From Leguminivora glycinivorella (lineage: Eukaryota > Arthropoda > Insecta > Lepidoptera > Tortricidae): 64,000 nucleotides of DNA. Below are positions 11,130 to 21,405 of the stretch, one piece after another. Location: NCBI RefSeq assembly GCF_023078275.1, contig NC_062991.1:4464001-4528000 (forward strand), in the 5' to 3' direction. The notes below the pieces were generated by a model. The model was not told the origin of the DNA. It saw only the letters and a program-made list of their open reading frames with translations, and searched no databases. Positions within the stretch are counted from its first letter, which is position 1. Each line of letters starts with the position of its first letter. The translations under genes and the position numbers were made by a program.

Positions 11130-11287
11130 GTCGGAACTGGCAACGCTACGTTGCCAGACTGAGCACGCACGTACTCGCTAAAGCGCCGGCCGCGGCCCCT
11201 CCCGCGCTCCGCAGTTTCAAGGCGAACGCCGGCTGATCAGGACGCCCGTCCCGTGACGGCTCGTTTTAAACGCGTTACTGTCACAAA
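11130..11287 (+). promoter_or_regulatory. Putative promoter of the second transposase-derived gene, with perfect palindrome
   Basis: At 11137-11157 the arms CTGGCAACG and CGTTGCCAG flank a CTA spacer as a perfect inverted repeat. The right half, with CTA, is the 12-mer also present at 8538-8549 before the first paralog. The remainder is CpG-rich up to the start codon, as in the sister gene. Confidence 0.45.
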
Positions 11288-12588
11288 ATGGCAAAAAAAC
11301 CGTGTTCATCACAATCGCTCTCCAGTGTTGCAAATCAAGAATTCGTAAATAAATCAACAAATATTGAGTCGGCCCGCTTCCTCAAACGGATAATTCAAAA
11401 AGCAGAAGAAGAGTCCAGCATGGGTAAGCCTACGCGTAGCGGTATTGACCGCGCACATTTTTATACTGGGCTTGACGGTAGAACGTTATGCACACTGTAT
11501 ACAGACTTAAATGTAACAGATATTAAGGATATCGACCGATCTGTGATACAAGACTGCTTGGTTAATTTCTACTTGAAAGCGGCCGCCAGTCCACCTTCAA
11601 AACTCTCAAGGGCTCCTACAACAAGGAATCTATACGCAGCTTTGTACGGAAAGATACCTCGCTACATTGACCTAACAACGTTTCGAAAATGCTTGGCAAA
11701 TCTTGGATATGTTTGGCTAAACATAGTAGCTAAAGATAATATTGTCATGGAAAGACCTAGTGTCACCTTTGAAAGATATTATTATCTGAAGGACATACTA
11801 CGATATCGCGAAGAAAATAGAGAAATAGTATATGTAGCAGAAACGGCTCTAACCAGCCATTACGACATTTACAATTTTAAGCAATATGATGAATTGATAA
11901 AAACAGCAGTTAAGGCAAACATAGAAATAATCCAACTTGGTTTGATTAAAAATATATACGCTGTATCGAAATCTAGAGTTTACGCTTTGAAAACTATTGA
12001 TCATTTCACGACATGTAACTTTGCGTACTGGGTGATAAATGAACTTATCCCAATCTTGCCTGAGAAAAGCGTAGTAGTAATTCAAAATGCCGAACATCAT
12101 GACGATACTATCAAGAAACCAACTTTATTCAGTACAAAAGCAGATGTATAGAGTGGCTTGAAAGATGCAACGTGCCTCATAGTGAAGAAATGTCAAAATA
12201 TGAGCTAGTCGATCTGATAGATACTTACACATCTGAGTTTAACGAAATAAGCATGATTAAAAACTGTTTGGAGTTAAAAGGTCACGATTTGCTTAGAATT
12301 CCAGTCTGTATTGAAGAGATGACTCCTGCGAAGCATTTTTTAGATTTTGTGAAACTGAACGCTACTAAAGTGAATGTCAAGCATGACTTGGTACTTAAAA
12401 TAATAACGGATAGTGTGTCACAAAAAACTTTAGAAGAATTTGATAGACATACAGCAAATACAGAAAAAGACACCTTAGACGCAGATATAAAGGTAGATGA
12501 GGTTTTCGATATTGTGGTGGCAACGTTCCAGAGGGTACGTTTAAAAGAAGCTGTAGATTCTGAAGTGCCACTTAGCGACAGTGACTAA
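11288..12588 (+). pseudogene. Second transposase-derived paralog, interrupted by a one-base frameshift
   Basis: The copy is roughly half identical by eye to the protein at 8657-9946 along its whole length. The start is supported by an in-frame TAA 21 nt upstream and by the paralog. Codons 1-287 are open to a TAG at 12149-12151. Homology then continues without loss in the frame shifted by one base, from about 12148 to the TAA at 12586-12588. Aligned with the sister gene, the break equals a net one-base deletion in GATGTATAGAGTGG (12143-12156). The DDE positions are A184 (first), Q266 (second) and a Lys in MTPAK (third), so none of the three acids is kept. The tail again ends DSEVPLSDSD. AATAAA overlaps the stop (12587-12592). 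It is either a young pseudogene or an intact gene with an assembly or sequencing error; both halves look well conserved, which argues that any break is recent. Confidence 0.75.
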
Positions 12589-12883
12589 TAAATGAAAATA
12601 ATTTTGAAGAACGATTTCGTCGAAAATGCAGTGCTCTGATGTTTTTATATATCCAAAAGAAAATTATAACCTCTTAAAAGAAAACATTTGCAAAATATAT
12701 TTGTTAATAGTCTTTCTTAACTTGTGTTTTCAATTCGTTTGTTAATAAATAATGGCATTCTAAAACTGTTATTTTATGTTACTGTTAAGTTTATAATATA
12801 AGTAGGTACTTTTAATAGGTGTAACATTCCCTAAAATGTTCTCTGTGTTCTTTTAAGAAAACTAAAATAATTATTTGCTTACC

Positions 12884-12920
12884 TACAGGCGGCTCGTCTG
12901 CTCGTTTGCTGCCTATTTCA
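12884..12920 (-). repeat. Short fragment of the lepidopteran AGCAGACGAGCCGCCTG repeat
   Basis: The complement reads as the GAGCAGACGAGCCGCCTG word that is common to the family at 50704-50815 and 55800-55880. Confidence 0.4.
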
Positions 12921-13039
12921 TAAAAAAAAACATATCCGCTTGTTAACAGTATTCCATAATTAAATGTTTAGTTTAAAGTTATCAACTGGATATTTGAGCT
13001 AAGTATTTTATCGTAAATTGATATTAATTTTACTGGTAT

Positions 13040-13255
13040 CACAGTATAATAAAGAGTACTATCGTACAGTATGGCTACTTCCTCTCCCGAAAGCGCCGCC
13101 CACCCCCTCTCGGTTACCTCACAGTTGCCTCCTGTCAAGAACGCGAATAGTCAACCTGTCATATCTCACTCATACAAGCATGATACGCGTTCGTACACGA
13201 GCTTAGAATGTGTGCTAGGAACATGCCTACTTTCATATATTTGATCACCAGTGTC
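13040..13255 (+). repeat. Interspersed repeat B copy
   Basis: The blocks CAGTATAATAAAGAGTACTA, CCTCTCGGTTACCTCACAGT, ATATCTCACTCATACAAGCA and TTCATATATTTGATC are shared in order with 37640-37868. The 3' end is shared with 31010-31075 in reverse. Class unknown. Confidence 0.7.
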
Positions 13256-13424
13256 CGAGATGTGCTGGTATTATATTGGATGAATGTTGTTATGAAAAGA
13301 CCATTTTAATGCGAAATATATATGGGCCAGTATAGCGTAAAAACTGTATAGACAAAGGCACCGGTAATAAAATCACACAAAAAGAAGGCCGCAAAAATAT
13401 CTTATACTACTTGTATACAGGATG

Positions 13425-14060
13425 TAACATTAATGCTGGTAATCCATTTAAGAGCATAACCGGTATCGAATAGCGGTTTACGAATAGGTACCACTTCCTT
13501 TTTTTAAAATAAACACCATGAAAATTAAAGGTACTATAGAAGGTAATGTATAAGCCGTAGGATTTATCTTCGGCAATTATGTTACAATATCTGGGCGACC
13601 GAGCTTCGCTCGGTTCTATTTTAATATATCACGTCTTTAGATAAAAAAAAACTCTTATAAATACAAAAACAAAAAAAAAAAGACAAAAAACAAAAACTTA
13701 ATTTCTGGCCGGGATTCGAAACCCTGACACCTACGATCTATCTGCGTACATTAGACCGACCTCGTGCGACTGAGCTAAGCGGAATCGATGCGCGCGCGGC
13801 GAAATTAAGGACCATATTTTACGTTTACAAATGCGAAAGAAAAACTCATGAAAACTCGAAAATTCGCGTTTTCCGGGATCTAAGGCTACGCTAGATCGAT
13901 TTTTCACCCCCGAAAACCCCCACAAAACAAATTTCAGCGAAATCGTTAGAGCGGTTTCCGAGATCGTCGGTATATATAAATAAATATATAAATAAATAAA
14001 TAAATAAATAAATAAATATACAAGAATTGCTCGTTTAATAGTATAAGATAGTGTATACAT
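13425..14060 (+). repeat. Interspersed repeat C, interrupted by a Helitron-like insertion
   Basis: The segments 13425-13586 and 14049 onward match the uninterrupted copy at 22563-22740 (GGATGTAACATTAATGCTGG ... GCAATTATGTTACATAGTGT). The break falls exactly between TTACA and TAGTGT. Confidence 0.8.
13587..14048 (-). mobile_element. Non-autonomous Helitron-like element with internal tRNA-like segment
   Basis: On the minus strand it starts TCTTATACTATTAAACGAGC and ends with the stem ACCGAGCGAAGCTCGGT followed by CGCCCAGATAT. The empty site in repeat C at 22563-22740 shows insertion between A and T with no duplication, the Helitron pattern. The 3' tip does not read CTRR, so the exact subclass is open. 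The interior has tRNA-like A-box (TTAGCTCAGTCG) and B-box (GGTTTCGAATCCC, 13711-13723) sequences on the minus strand and a (TAAA)n run. The 477-bp sister is at 18361-18837. The long minus-strand ORF through it is not coding. Confidence 0.75.
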
Positions 14061-15460
14061 ATTCTGTGCTGATACTAACAATTTTATTTCTAGAGCCATA
14101 TGAGTGTGTCAGATATATATGCAGCCTTATTTTTGTATATTATTATTGCCGGTGTCTGTACACATCATACCCAAAAAGGTCCCTCCCATAGCATCAAAGA
14201 GCGTAATGCCATTTTCCTATTGTTCCACGTTATTTGTCCGCCACAGCACTGCACTGCAATGATTTTAATTGAATAGGGATTGGGCAGCAAATATTATACG
14301 CAGCAAAAGTGCCCGTAATCCCGTTATATATTGCTGGATTATCTTTTCTATCTCTCAATCGGATGCGGTTCGATTCCCAGGGATGCATTTCGGATTATGA
14401 GCACTTTACTGGATGCTTTGCTTTGCTTTTTCATGTGCTAGCTGTTTTATTGTAAATTAAGTAATTTAATCTGCAAAGGCTAACAAATTTTCTCGTTTGA
14501 ATCTAAGAGAGTCTGTTCAGAGTCCGAATAGTGAAGAGTCGTGGAAAGTGAATAAACTAGTATATTTATTTTATGACTTTTCTCCTTCCGCACAGATTCT
14601 ATCGGAAATCGAACTGTGAAGCGAAAATTCTGAAGCTTTGTATTCACTATAAACATTTTTGTTTCGAAACACGGTTTCTAGACAATGTTTCGTGTGGGGT
14701 GTGGGTGTGTTTCGTAATGAATACTAAATACTGGGAAATAATACTTTAACCATGTTTAAATAAAATCCTGTAATAATATTAAAGAAAATCAAGTACTTAA
14801 AAACAATATCGCTTACTTTAAACATAATCCAACACATGTTACATTTTTGCGGATGTTCGTTAGTGAGTATTTTACGATATTAATTTATCATGCAGGATTT
14901 ACTTATTATGTTACTTATCATTCATTTTTATTTTTAAACTCAACAGACTCTGCCACAGCACGGTAGAGTCTGTAATTTCTATTCAAATGACATTTCAGTA
15001 AGTTGATAGAAATCGTATATTTGTTTAAGCGCCTCCTTGTACATGTACATAGGGCCTAATCGATTCAACCAATTCGTAAATAATCGCTAGATTTGGCAAA
15101 CGATACGTCTTAGCCACATCGCAACATACTACTTCAAAACAAATGTGTCAAAAATGTGAATTTACAGCTCAGGCACAATCATTATATATAGGCCAATGCG
15201 CTGTAAACTTAAAAAAGTTAAGCTAATATTATACTTGAAATAAACAAAAGCACACACATACAAATAAAACAATACAGCATTACTAAAAAGATAGGTCACA
15301 GAAGCGAATAAAACGAGAGCGAAGTTGTCTAAATCGATCACTAAACAAATCGCATTCTGGTGCAACGTTTAAAAATTGATTTAAAAGAGCCCGTGAATAA
15401 AATAAAGGAGAGTGCTGGAGAGTCACCGTTCGGGCCACGTTCTCCAGATCATAAACTTAT
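14060..15460. other. Stretch with nothing recognised
   Basis: AT-rich sequence. A weak tRNA-B-box-like word (TTCGATTCC) occurs near 14370. I find no ORF with recognisable content and no repeat with a second copy in the window. Confidence 0.5.
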
Positions 15461-15464
15461 GTGG

Positions 15465-15609
15465 TATATCGTCACTACTTTTAAAAAAACTTGTATCTTC
15501 GTCTGTCAATGAAAAGAAAATTGTAGTAAGTAGGTATGTATGGAATGCTGCGTTTTAACTTTGAGAAGCAGCGTGAGATACGAGATTTTTTAAAAGTAGT
15601 GACGATATA
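15465..15609. mobile_element. Intact TA-type palindromic MITE
   Basis: The ends TATATCGTCACTACTTTTAA and its complement are inverted. The interior carries CTTCGTCTGTCAATG and AAGCAGCGTGAGATACGAG. It is the uninterrupted sister of 4128-4782. Confidence 0.8.
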
Positions 15610-15835
15610 CCGATCCTATAACACGGGTGAATTATCAAACGTAAGTATCTCCGGAGAAGCTGTTGAAAAACTAGTGGGGGCTCACCCCGGGTTTGACCCG
15701 CATGCACAGAACGATAAATCAGCGCCGAGTGTGACCGATCGTCGTTGATCAATGATCTGTCCGCTGTTACCCGATTTTTGTGGCTTTAACTGGGGCAGTA
15801 CGAATTTCAAAATCTAGTAAAATACGTACAGTCAT

Positions 15836-16260
15836 TACAGTCACTATACAATCAGATTTATATATCGTCACTATGACATAGTCTACAGTGGCCTAGGGTT
15901 CCAATAGGTTATGTGTATGTGCATAAACTACAAAAAGTTCAGCGAGCCGGGGCTTGAATACTTTGAATCCTTGACCTCCAGATTACAAGTCACATGCACC
16001 ACTAGGCCACCAGCATTTCCTAACCATAAGTCAATACATAAAATTTGAAGAGTTCCCTCGACTTCTCCAAGATCCCATCATCAGACCCCGACTTGGTGCC
16101 AACGGGACCATCTCGGGGTTATACCCGTAGTTAATAAAAAAATGTTTGAAAATCGGGTCACGATTCTTGAAGATATCGAGTAACATACATACAAAAAAAA
16201 CATTCAGTCGAATTGAGAACCTCCTCCTTTTTTGAAGTCGGTTGAAAAATGTTTATACAC
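15836..16260 (-). repeat. Half of a palindromic MITE followed by a tRNA-headed SINE-like repeat
   Basis: 15836-15912 matches the right half of the MITE at 16709-16849. 15940-16015 in complement reads GCTGGTGGCCTAGTGGTGC and GGTCAAGGATTCAA, a degenerate tRNA-like head. The following sequence ends in the common lepidopteran TTTTTTGAAGTCGGTTG word near 16230-16247. Confidence 0.5.
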
Positions 16261-16454
16261 AAGAAATGTAATCCAAAATTCCCATAGGTGACCCCAAGAG
16301 CCCCCGGACTAGAAAATCACCGCAAATATGCACCCCCACACGGGTCGCCATGTTTCCGTATCTGGTGTTGCGGAAAAAATGAAGCTTTCCAGTACAAAAG
16401 GGTCCTTAAGCGGCATCCTATTTGTCACTAGTCATATACTTATACTCGAAGCTG

Positions 16455-16675
16455 TAGGCGAAGAGCGATAAGAGTGTGCGACTTTTAATCCGGAGGTCGA
16501 GGGTTCGAACCCCGGCTCGTACCAATGAGTTTTTCGGAACTTATGTGCGAAATGTCATTTGATATTTGCCAGTCGTTTTTTGGTGAAGGAAAACATCGCG
16601 AGAAAACCAGATTAATCCCAGTAAGGCCTAGTTACCCTTCGGGTTGGAAGGTCAGACGGCAGGGTACACAAGGGT
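16455..16675 (+). mobile_element. tRNA-derived SINE (family 1), 5' part
   Basis: The tRNA-like head ends in GGGTTCGAACCCCGGCTCGT. Next come AACTTATGTGCGAAATGTCA, GTGAAGGAAAACATCGCGAG and GGCCTAGTTACCCTTCGGG. The 3' half seen at 59568-59893 and 61838-62160 is missing. Confidence 0.75.
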
Positions 16676-16708
16676 ACAAAACCAGGTGCTCCATGACACA
16701 CACCATTG

Positions 16709-16849
16709 TACAGTCAACCAATTGGAACCCTAGGCCACTCTACAGCCATGTCAAAATGACAAGCAGTAAGAGATTTCATACAATCTGATTTATAACGTCA
16801 CTGTGACATTGTTCTACAGTGGCCTAGGGTTCCAATTGGTTGACTGTAC
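16709..16849. mobile_element. Palindromic MITE (AATTGGAACCCTAGGCCACT ends)
   Basis: The terminal repeats ACAGTCAACCAATTGGAACC and GGTTCCAATTGGTTGACTGT are inverted. A second full copy is at 42247-42389 and a half copy at 15836-15912. Confidence 0.85.
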
Positions 16850-16925
16850 CAATCTGTCGCCAGAATCGCTACCCTTCAACGGCCATGTCACACAACATTA
16901 ACTGTAATAAAAGAAACCGCAGTAA

Positions 16926-17070
16926 CGCCGTGGCTTGCATGAGCGACGGTCGCGCGATGGTCGCGCGACGGCGATGCGACGCATACGAAATCAAACCTTA
17001 TCGATATGGAAGTATGAGACGCGACGGCGACGGTCGTGCGACCGTCGCCCACGCAAGACACGGCGCGGCG
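16926..17070. mobile_element. PIF/Harbinger-type MITE with 3-bp TAA duplication
   Basis: The ends CGCCGTGGCTTGC.. and ..GCAAGACACGGCGCGGCG are inverted and flanked by TAA on both sides. The interior is rich in GTCGCGCGA. The sister is at 28653-28792 in opposite orientation, flanked by TTA. Confidence 0.75.
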
Positions 17071-17154
17071 TAAGGAACCTTACACTAGCCACGACTTGTC
17101 TAGATTTCATTACTTTTTAAAGATAGCTAATAAACAAGCAGCTCCATCGAGACT

Positions 17155-18360
17155 TGGATCAATCACGCCGACAAAGTGGTAAAATAAAAAGTGGAAAAAA
17201 ATGTTTTGTTAGGGTACCCCCCCTGCATGTAAAGTGGGGACTGTTTTTCCGTCCGTCCGTCCGCGGATAATCTCAGTAACCGTAAGCACTAGAAAGCTGA
17301 AATTTGGTACCAATATGTATATAAATCACGCCAACAAAGTGCAAAAATAAAAAATGGAAAAAAAAGTTTTATTAGGGTACCCCCCCCCCCCCTACATGTA
17401 AAGTGGGGGCTGATATTTTTTTTCATTCCAACCCCTACGTGTGATATATTGTTGAATAGGTATTTAAAAATGAATAAGGGTTTACTAAGATCGTTTTTAG
17501 GGTTCCGTAGTCAACTAGGAACCCTTATAGTTTCGCCATGTCTGTCTGTCCGTCCGTCCGTCCGTCCGTCCGCGGATAATCTCAGTAACCGTAAGCTCTA
17601 GAAAGCTGAAATTTGGTACCAATATGTATATCAATCACGCCAACAAAGTGCAAAAATAAAAAATGGAAAAAAATGTTTTATTAGGGTACCCCCCCTACAT
17701 GTAAAGTGGGGGCTAGTATTTTTTTTCATTCCAACCCCTACGTGTGATATATTGTTGGATAGGTATTTAAAAATGAATAAGGGTTTACTAAGATCGTTTT
17801 TTAATAATATTAATATTTTCGGAAATAATCGCTCCTAAAGGAAAAAAAAGTGCGTCCCCCCCCCCTCTAACTTTTGAACCATATGTTTAAAAAATATGAA
17901 AAAAATCACAAAAGTAGAACTTTATAAAGACTTTCTAGGAAAATTGTTTTCAACTTGATAGGTTCAGTAGTTTTTGAGAAAAATACGATAAACTACGGAA
18001 CCCTACACTGAGCGTGGCCCGACACGCTCTTGTTTGATAATATTAATATTTTCGGAAATAATCGCTCCTAAAGGAAAAAAAGTGCGTCCCCCCCCCTCTA
18101 ACTTTTGAACCATATGTTTAAAAAATATGAAAAAAATCACAAAAGTAGAACTTTGTAAAGAATTTCTAGAAAAATTGTTTTGAACTTGATAGGTTCAGTA
18201 GTTTTTGAGAAAAATACGAAAAACTACGGAACCCTACACTGAGCGTGGCCCGACACGCTCTTGGCCGGTTTTTTTTCATTCCAGCCCCAACATGTGATAT
18301 ATTGTTGGATAGGTATTTAGAAATAAACAAGGGTTTACTACAATCGTTTTTTTGATAATA
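17155..18360 (+). repeat. Cluster of partial and full family D (AGGGTTCCGTAG) copies
   Basis: At least four overlapping or tandem pieces of the family described at 10024-10583 follow each other: about 17155-17245, 17245-17495, 17500-18032 and 18033-18360. They repeat the blocks AATTTGGTACCAATATGTAT, AGGGTACCCCCC, TTTCGGAAATAATCGCTC and GAGCGTGGCCCGACACGCTC. The pattern suggests internal duplication or unequal exchange after insertion. Confidence 0.75.
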
Positions 18361-18749
18361 ATATCTGGGCGACCGAGCTTCGCTCGGTTCTATTTTAATA
18401 TATCACGTCTTTAGATTAAAAAAAACTCTTATAAATACAAAAACAAAAAAAAAAGCCAAAAAACAAAAACTTAATTTCTGGCCGGGATTCGAAACCCTGA
18501 CACCTACGATCTATCTGCGTACATTAGACCAACCTCGTACGACTGAGCTAAGCGAAATCGATGCGCGCGCGGCGAAATTAAGGACCATATTTTACGTTTA
18601 CAAACGCGAAAGAAAAACTCATGAAAACTCGAAAATTCGCGTTTTCCGGGATCTAAGGCTACGCTAGATCGATTTTTCACCCCCGAAAACCCCCACATAA
18701 CAAATTTCAGCGAAATCGTTAGAGCGGTTTCCGAGATCGTCGGTATATA

Positions 18750-18804
<55 letters not shown>

Positions 18805-18837
18805 ATATACAAGAATTGCTCGTTTAATAGTATAAGA
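18361..18837 (-). mobile_element. Second Helitron-like copy with tRNA-like interior
   Basis: Sister of 13587-14048, longer mainly through the (TAAA)n run at 18745-18805. It is inserted in a family D copy. The empty site GATAATA|TTAATATT, read from the copies at 10348 and 18033, again shows an A|T junction without duplication. Confidence 0.8.
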
Positions 18838-19058
18838 TTAATATTTTCGGAAATAATCGCTCCTAAAGGAAAAAAAGTGTGTCCCCCCCCTCTAACTTTT
18901 GAACCACATGTTTAAAAAATACGAAAAAAATCACAAAAGTAGAACTTTATAAAGACTTTCTAGGAAAATTATTTTGAACTTGATAGGTTCAGTAGTTTTT
19001 GAGAAAAATACGGAAAACAACGAAACCCGTCCCGACACGCTCTTGGCCGGTTTTTTAC
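18838..19058 (+). repeat. Distal part of the interrupted family D copy
   Basis: It resumes at TTAATATTTTCGGAAATAAT and runs to CTTGGCCGGTTTTTT, completing the copy split at 18360. Confidence 0.75.
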
Positions 19059-19512
19059 AGAATATTTTTGGTAGGATAATTATTTTAATTACTTGTTCCT
19101 TTTATCATGTATCTTTATGCCAAGATACTCGTATTCTAAACTTCACAAATGGCCATTTTCGTCTGCTAACAGAAAATCGATGTTTTTGCAGATGAAGCCA
19201 AGACCCTTGTCTAAAGGAATGTCACAATTGGAATGAAACAATAGTATACGTTCTTTGATTCCTAGCGTGATTGGAGAGACGATAGAGGGTTAATTTTCCG
19301 CCGAGAAAAGTTGCATCGGCCTTATTTTCTTCATGAGGAATAGATACGAACGAAGTTTTAAACTAAAAGATATATCGATATGGGCATTTTCAGAATTTGG
19401 GACACCCCAATAAGCGTAAGTTGTTAACAATAACCTAACCACAAAATTAAAATTTTGAAAAACCCCCGACTGCGACATAGTAGACCGATTTTCATGAAAC
19501 ATGGCTAAGAAC

Positions 19513-20497
19513 CAGGGACCGGCCCGCTATCCCTTATACGGGGTTTTGTATGGGTATTTCGTTTGGCTTAACTTACCCTACCCTTTTGACGCGATACCCT
19601 TTCATTTTGCTTTTAAAACCCTAACGAAAGCGCTTACCTAAAATAGCCCAATACCCTTTCAAAACCCTTATCATCGGCTCAGCCTAACGCCATAAGGGTG
19701 AGCCTTATATTGGGTTTTATTTGCTTTCCCTTATAGATCATATCGTGCGAGTTTAAATCCTCTACCTCGCTCATAAAGCACACATTACTCCGAACGAAAT
19801 AACATACGATCGTTACCTATGGCGGCACTGTGTGTGATATTTGCGCGTTTCTGTTTAATGGAAACGGCTGTAGATAAAATAAGGTTCAATTTTCAATACC
19901 AAATACTTATAGTTATGATAGGCTCCTGCTTCGCTCAGGTGTAACACAGGCAAACGCTGCTTTTTAGGGTTCCGTAGTCAACTAGGAACCCTTATAGTTT
20001 CGCCATGTCTGTCTGTCCGTCCGTCCGTCCGCGGATAATCTCAGTAACCGTTAGCACTAGAAAGCTGAAATTTGGTCCCAATATGTATATCAAATCAATC
20101 ACGCCAACAAAGTTCAAAAATAAAAAATGGCAAAAATGTTTTATTAGGGTACCCCCCCATGTAACAGCAACAGCGCATTTTCCTTCCTGTTCTTACACTA
20201 GCTTAGATTCATAATCCTGTCTCTTTCACGCAAGGCTCGACTACGCTTCAACAAAAGGGAAAGCCTTATAAATAGCGCTTAAAATAAGGGTAACCCTTAT
20301 TAAAGGCTTGCAAGCCGTATCGGATAGCGGTAAGCCAATGCACAGGGCTAGCTTTATTGTTTTGCTAAGTTTTTTGTAAGGGCTAGTCAAATGAATGGGC
20401 TTGCAGTTCGAAAGGGAGAGTCTCTCGATTGGGTCGTCCTTACGTTAGGGATTCCCAATGAAAGGCTTGTAGCGCGGAAGGGGTTGTCCGGTCCCTG
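19513..20497. mobile_element. Non-autonomous hAT-like element, 985 bp, 8-bp duplication
   Basis: The terminal repeats CAGGGACCGG / CCGGTCCCTG are flanked by CTAAGAAC on both sides (19505-19512 and 20498-20505). The host CAGA family normally reads CTAAGAACACTCC once, which confirms the duplication. The subterminal DNA is full of ACCCTT/AAGGGT words. No transposase is encoded; a family D fragment lies inside at 19971-20163. Confidence 0.9.
19971..20163 (+). repeat. Family D fragment inside the hAT-like element
   Basis: TTTTTAGGGTTCCGTAGTCA through GGGTACCCCCCC, with (TCCG)n at about 20015-20032. It is truncated at its 3' side. Confidence 0.75.
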
Positions 20498-20600
20498 CTA
20501 AGAACACTCCCGACTAACTGAGCTTTCAGACAAAAAAAACTAAATCTAAATCGGTTCATCCGTTCGGGAGCTACGATGCCACAGACAGACACACACACAC

Positions 20601-20671
<71 letters not shown>

Positions 20672-20989
20672 GACAGACAGACAGACACGTCAAACTTATA
20701 ACACCCCGTCGTTTTGGCGTCGGGGGTTAAAAATTAACTAGCCGTCAGTTTTGTGCCGACAATTAAGCATAAAATCTGTCTTTAGACTTTTTTCAAATTC
20801 TGAATGTAGATTATCGCTTAAAGTTTTGTGTAATTAACACAAAAAACATATTTTTATAGAAATTTCATGCTTAATTTTATTATCGTCACAAAACTGACAG
20901 TGAGTTATTTTTTCTTAACAACTTACGCTAATCGGGGGTCTCAAGTTTTGAAAATGCTCAAATACCAGAGAAAAAGCGACTGTCAACCG

Positions 20990-21115
20990 GTGTAGTTGAA
21001 CCGGGAATCGAACCCGGGTCTATGGAAAAAGACGTTGTGCCGACGCGGAGTCTTTTTCCATACAGTTGGCCCGACGCTACGCTCGCGAGACGCTAGATGT
21101 GGCCCGACCCTTAAG
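20990..21115. repeat. Repeat with GACGCTACGCTCGCGAGACG core and tRNA-like B-box
   Basis: GGCCCGACGCTACGCTCGCG followed by AGACGCTAGATGTGG recurs at 25176-25222 and 25545-25585. A minus-strand ACCCGGGTTCGATTCCCGG at about 21001-21020 looks like a tRNA T-arm, but no full cloverleaf can be drawn. An inverted GACTCTTTTTCCATAC / TATGGAAAAAGAC pair surrounds it. Confidence 0.5.
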
Positions 21116-21244
21116 GCGTGTATACATATTTTTGGCACTTTGTCTGTGTTCACAGCTGGTTCTTGACTGTACTCACGCGTCTATTCCCATAAGAGGTAGT
21201 CAGAGCACATGAAACTGCTCACGTTTAAATACCACTCCAAGCAG

Positions 21245-21405
21245 TCAAAGCACGGCTACACATGCGCGTTTTGAGAGCGTAGGCGGAGCGTTAGCGGAGC
21301 GTCAGTGGAGCGCAATGATAGCGGTGCGCCGGACGAACGCTCGCTATCCGCACCGCTATCATTCCGCTCCGTTATCAAAACGCTTAATGTGTGGCGGAGG
21401 CTTTA
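21245..21405. mobile_element. Palindromic MITE rich in GGAGCG
   Basis: GGCTACACATGCGCGTTTTGA and CAAAACGCTTAATGTGTGGC are imperfect inverted ends. Centrally, AATGATAGCGGTGCGCCGG faces ATCCGCACCGCTATCATT. Confidence 0.65.

Larger units (their letters stand above)
19434..20731 (+). repeat. CAGA-microsatellite family copy inserted in MITE F and itself interrupted
   Basis: The segments 19434-19512 and 20498-20731 together give the ordered family blocks, with a CAGA array at 20582-20690. The gap is the hAT-like element 19513-20497. Confidence 0.8.
19384..20957. mobile_element. Palindromic MITE F, host of a four-level nest
   Basis: The ends GCATTTTCAGAATTTGGGAC and GGTCTCAAGTTTTGAAAATGC, and the inner GCGTAAGTTGTTAACAA / TTCTTAACAACTTACGC, are inverted. 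Related copies are 25992-26190 and 29888-30598. It is split at about 19433 by a CAGA-family copy. Confidence 0.75.

Noticed and set aside
13711..13785. Possible tRNA gene on the minus strand
   Set aside because: It has A- and B-box-like words but lies inside a transposable element with a second copy at 18480-18560, and the arms do not pair well; treated as tRNA-like repeat DNA.
13731..14099. 122-codon minus-strand ORF, with a similar 102-codon one at 18504-18812
   Set aside because: Both lie in the Helitron-like repeat and depend on a (TAAA)n microsatellite and the tRNA-like segment; they are not genes.
20440..20688. Ser/Val/Cys-repeat ORF, with similar ones at 7257-7577 and 25331-25537
   Set aside because: They are translations of the CAGA microsatellite in one repeat family.
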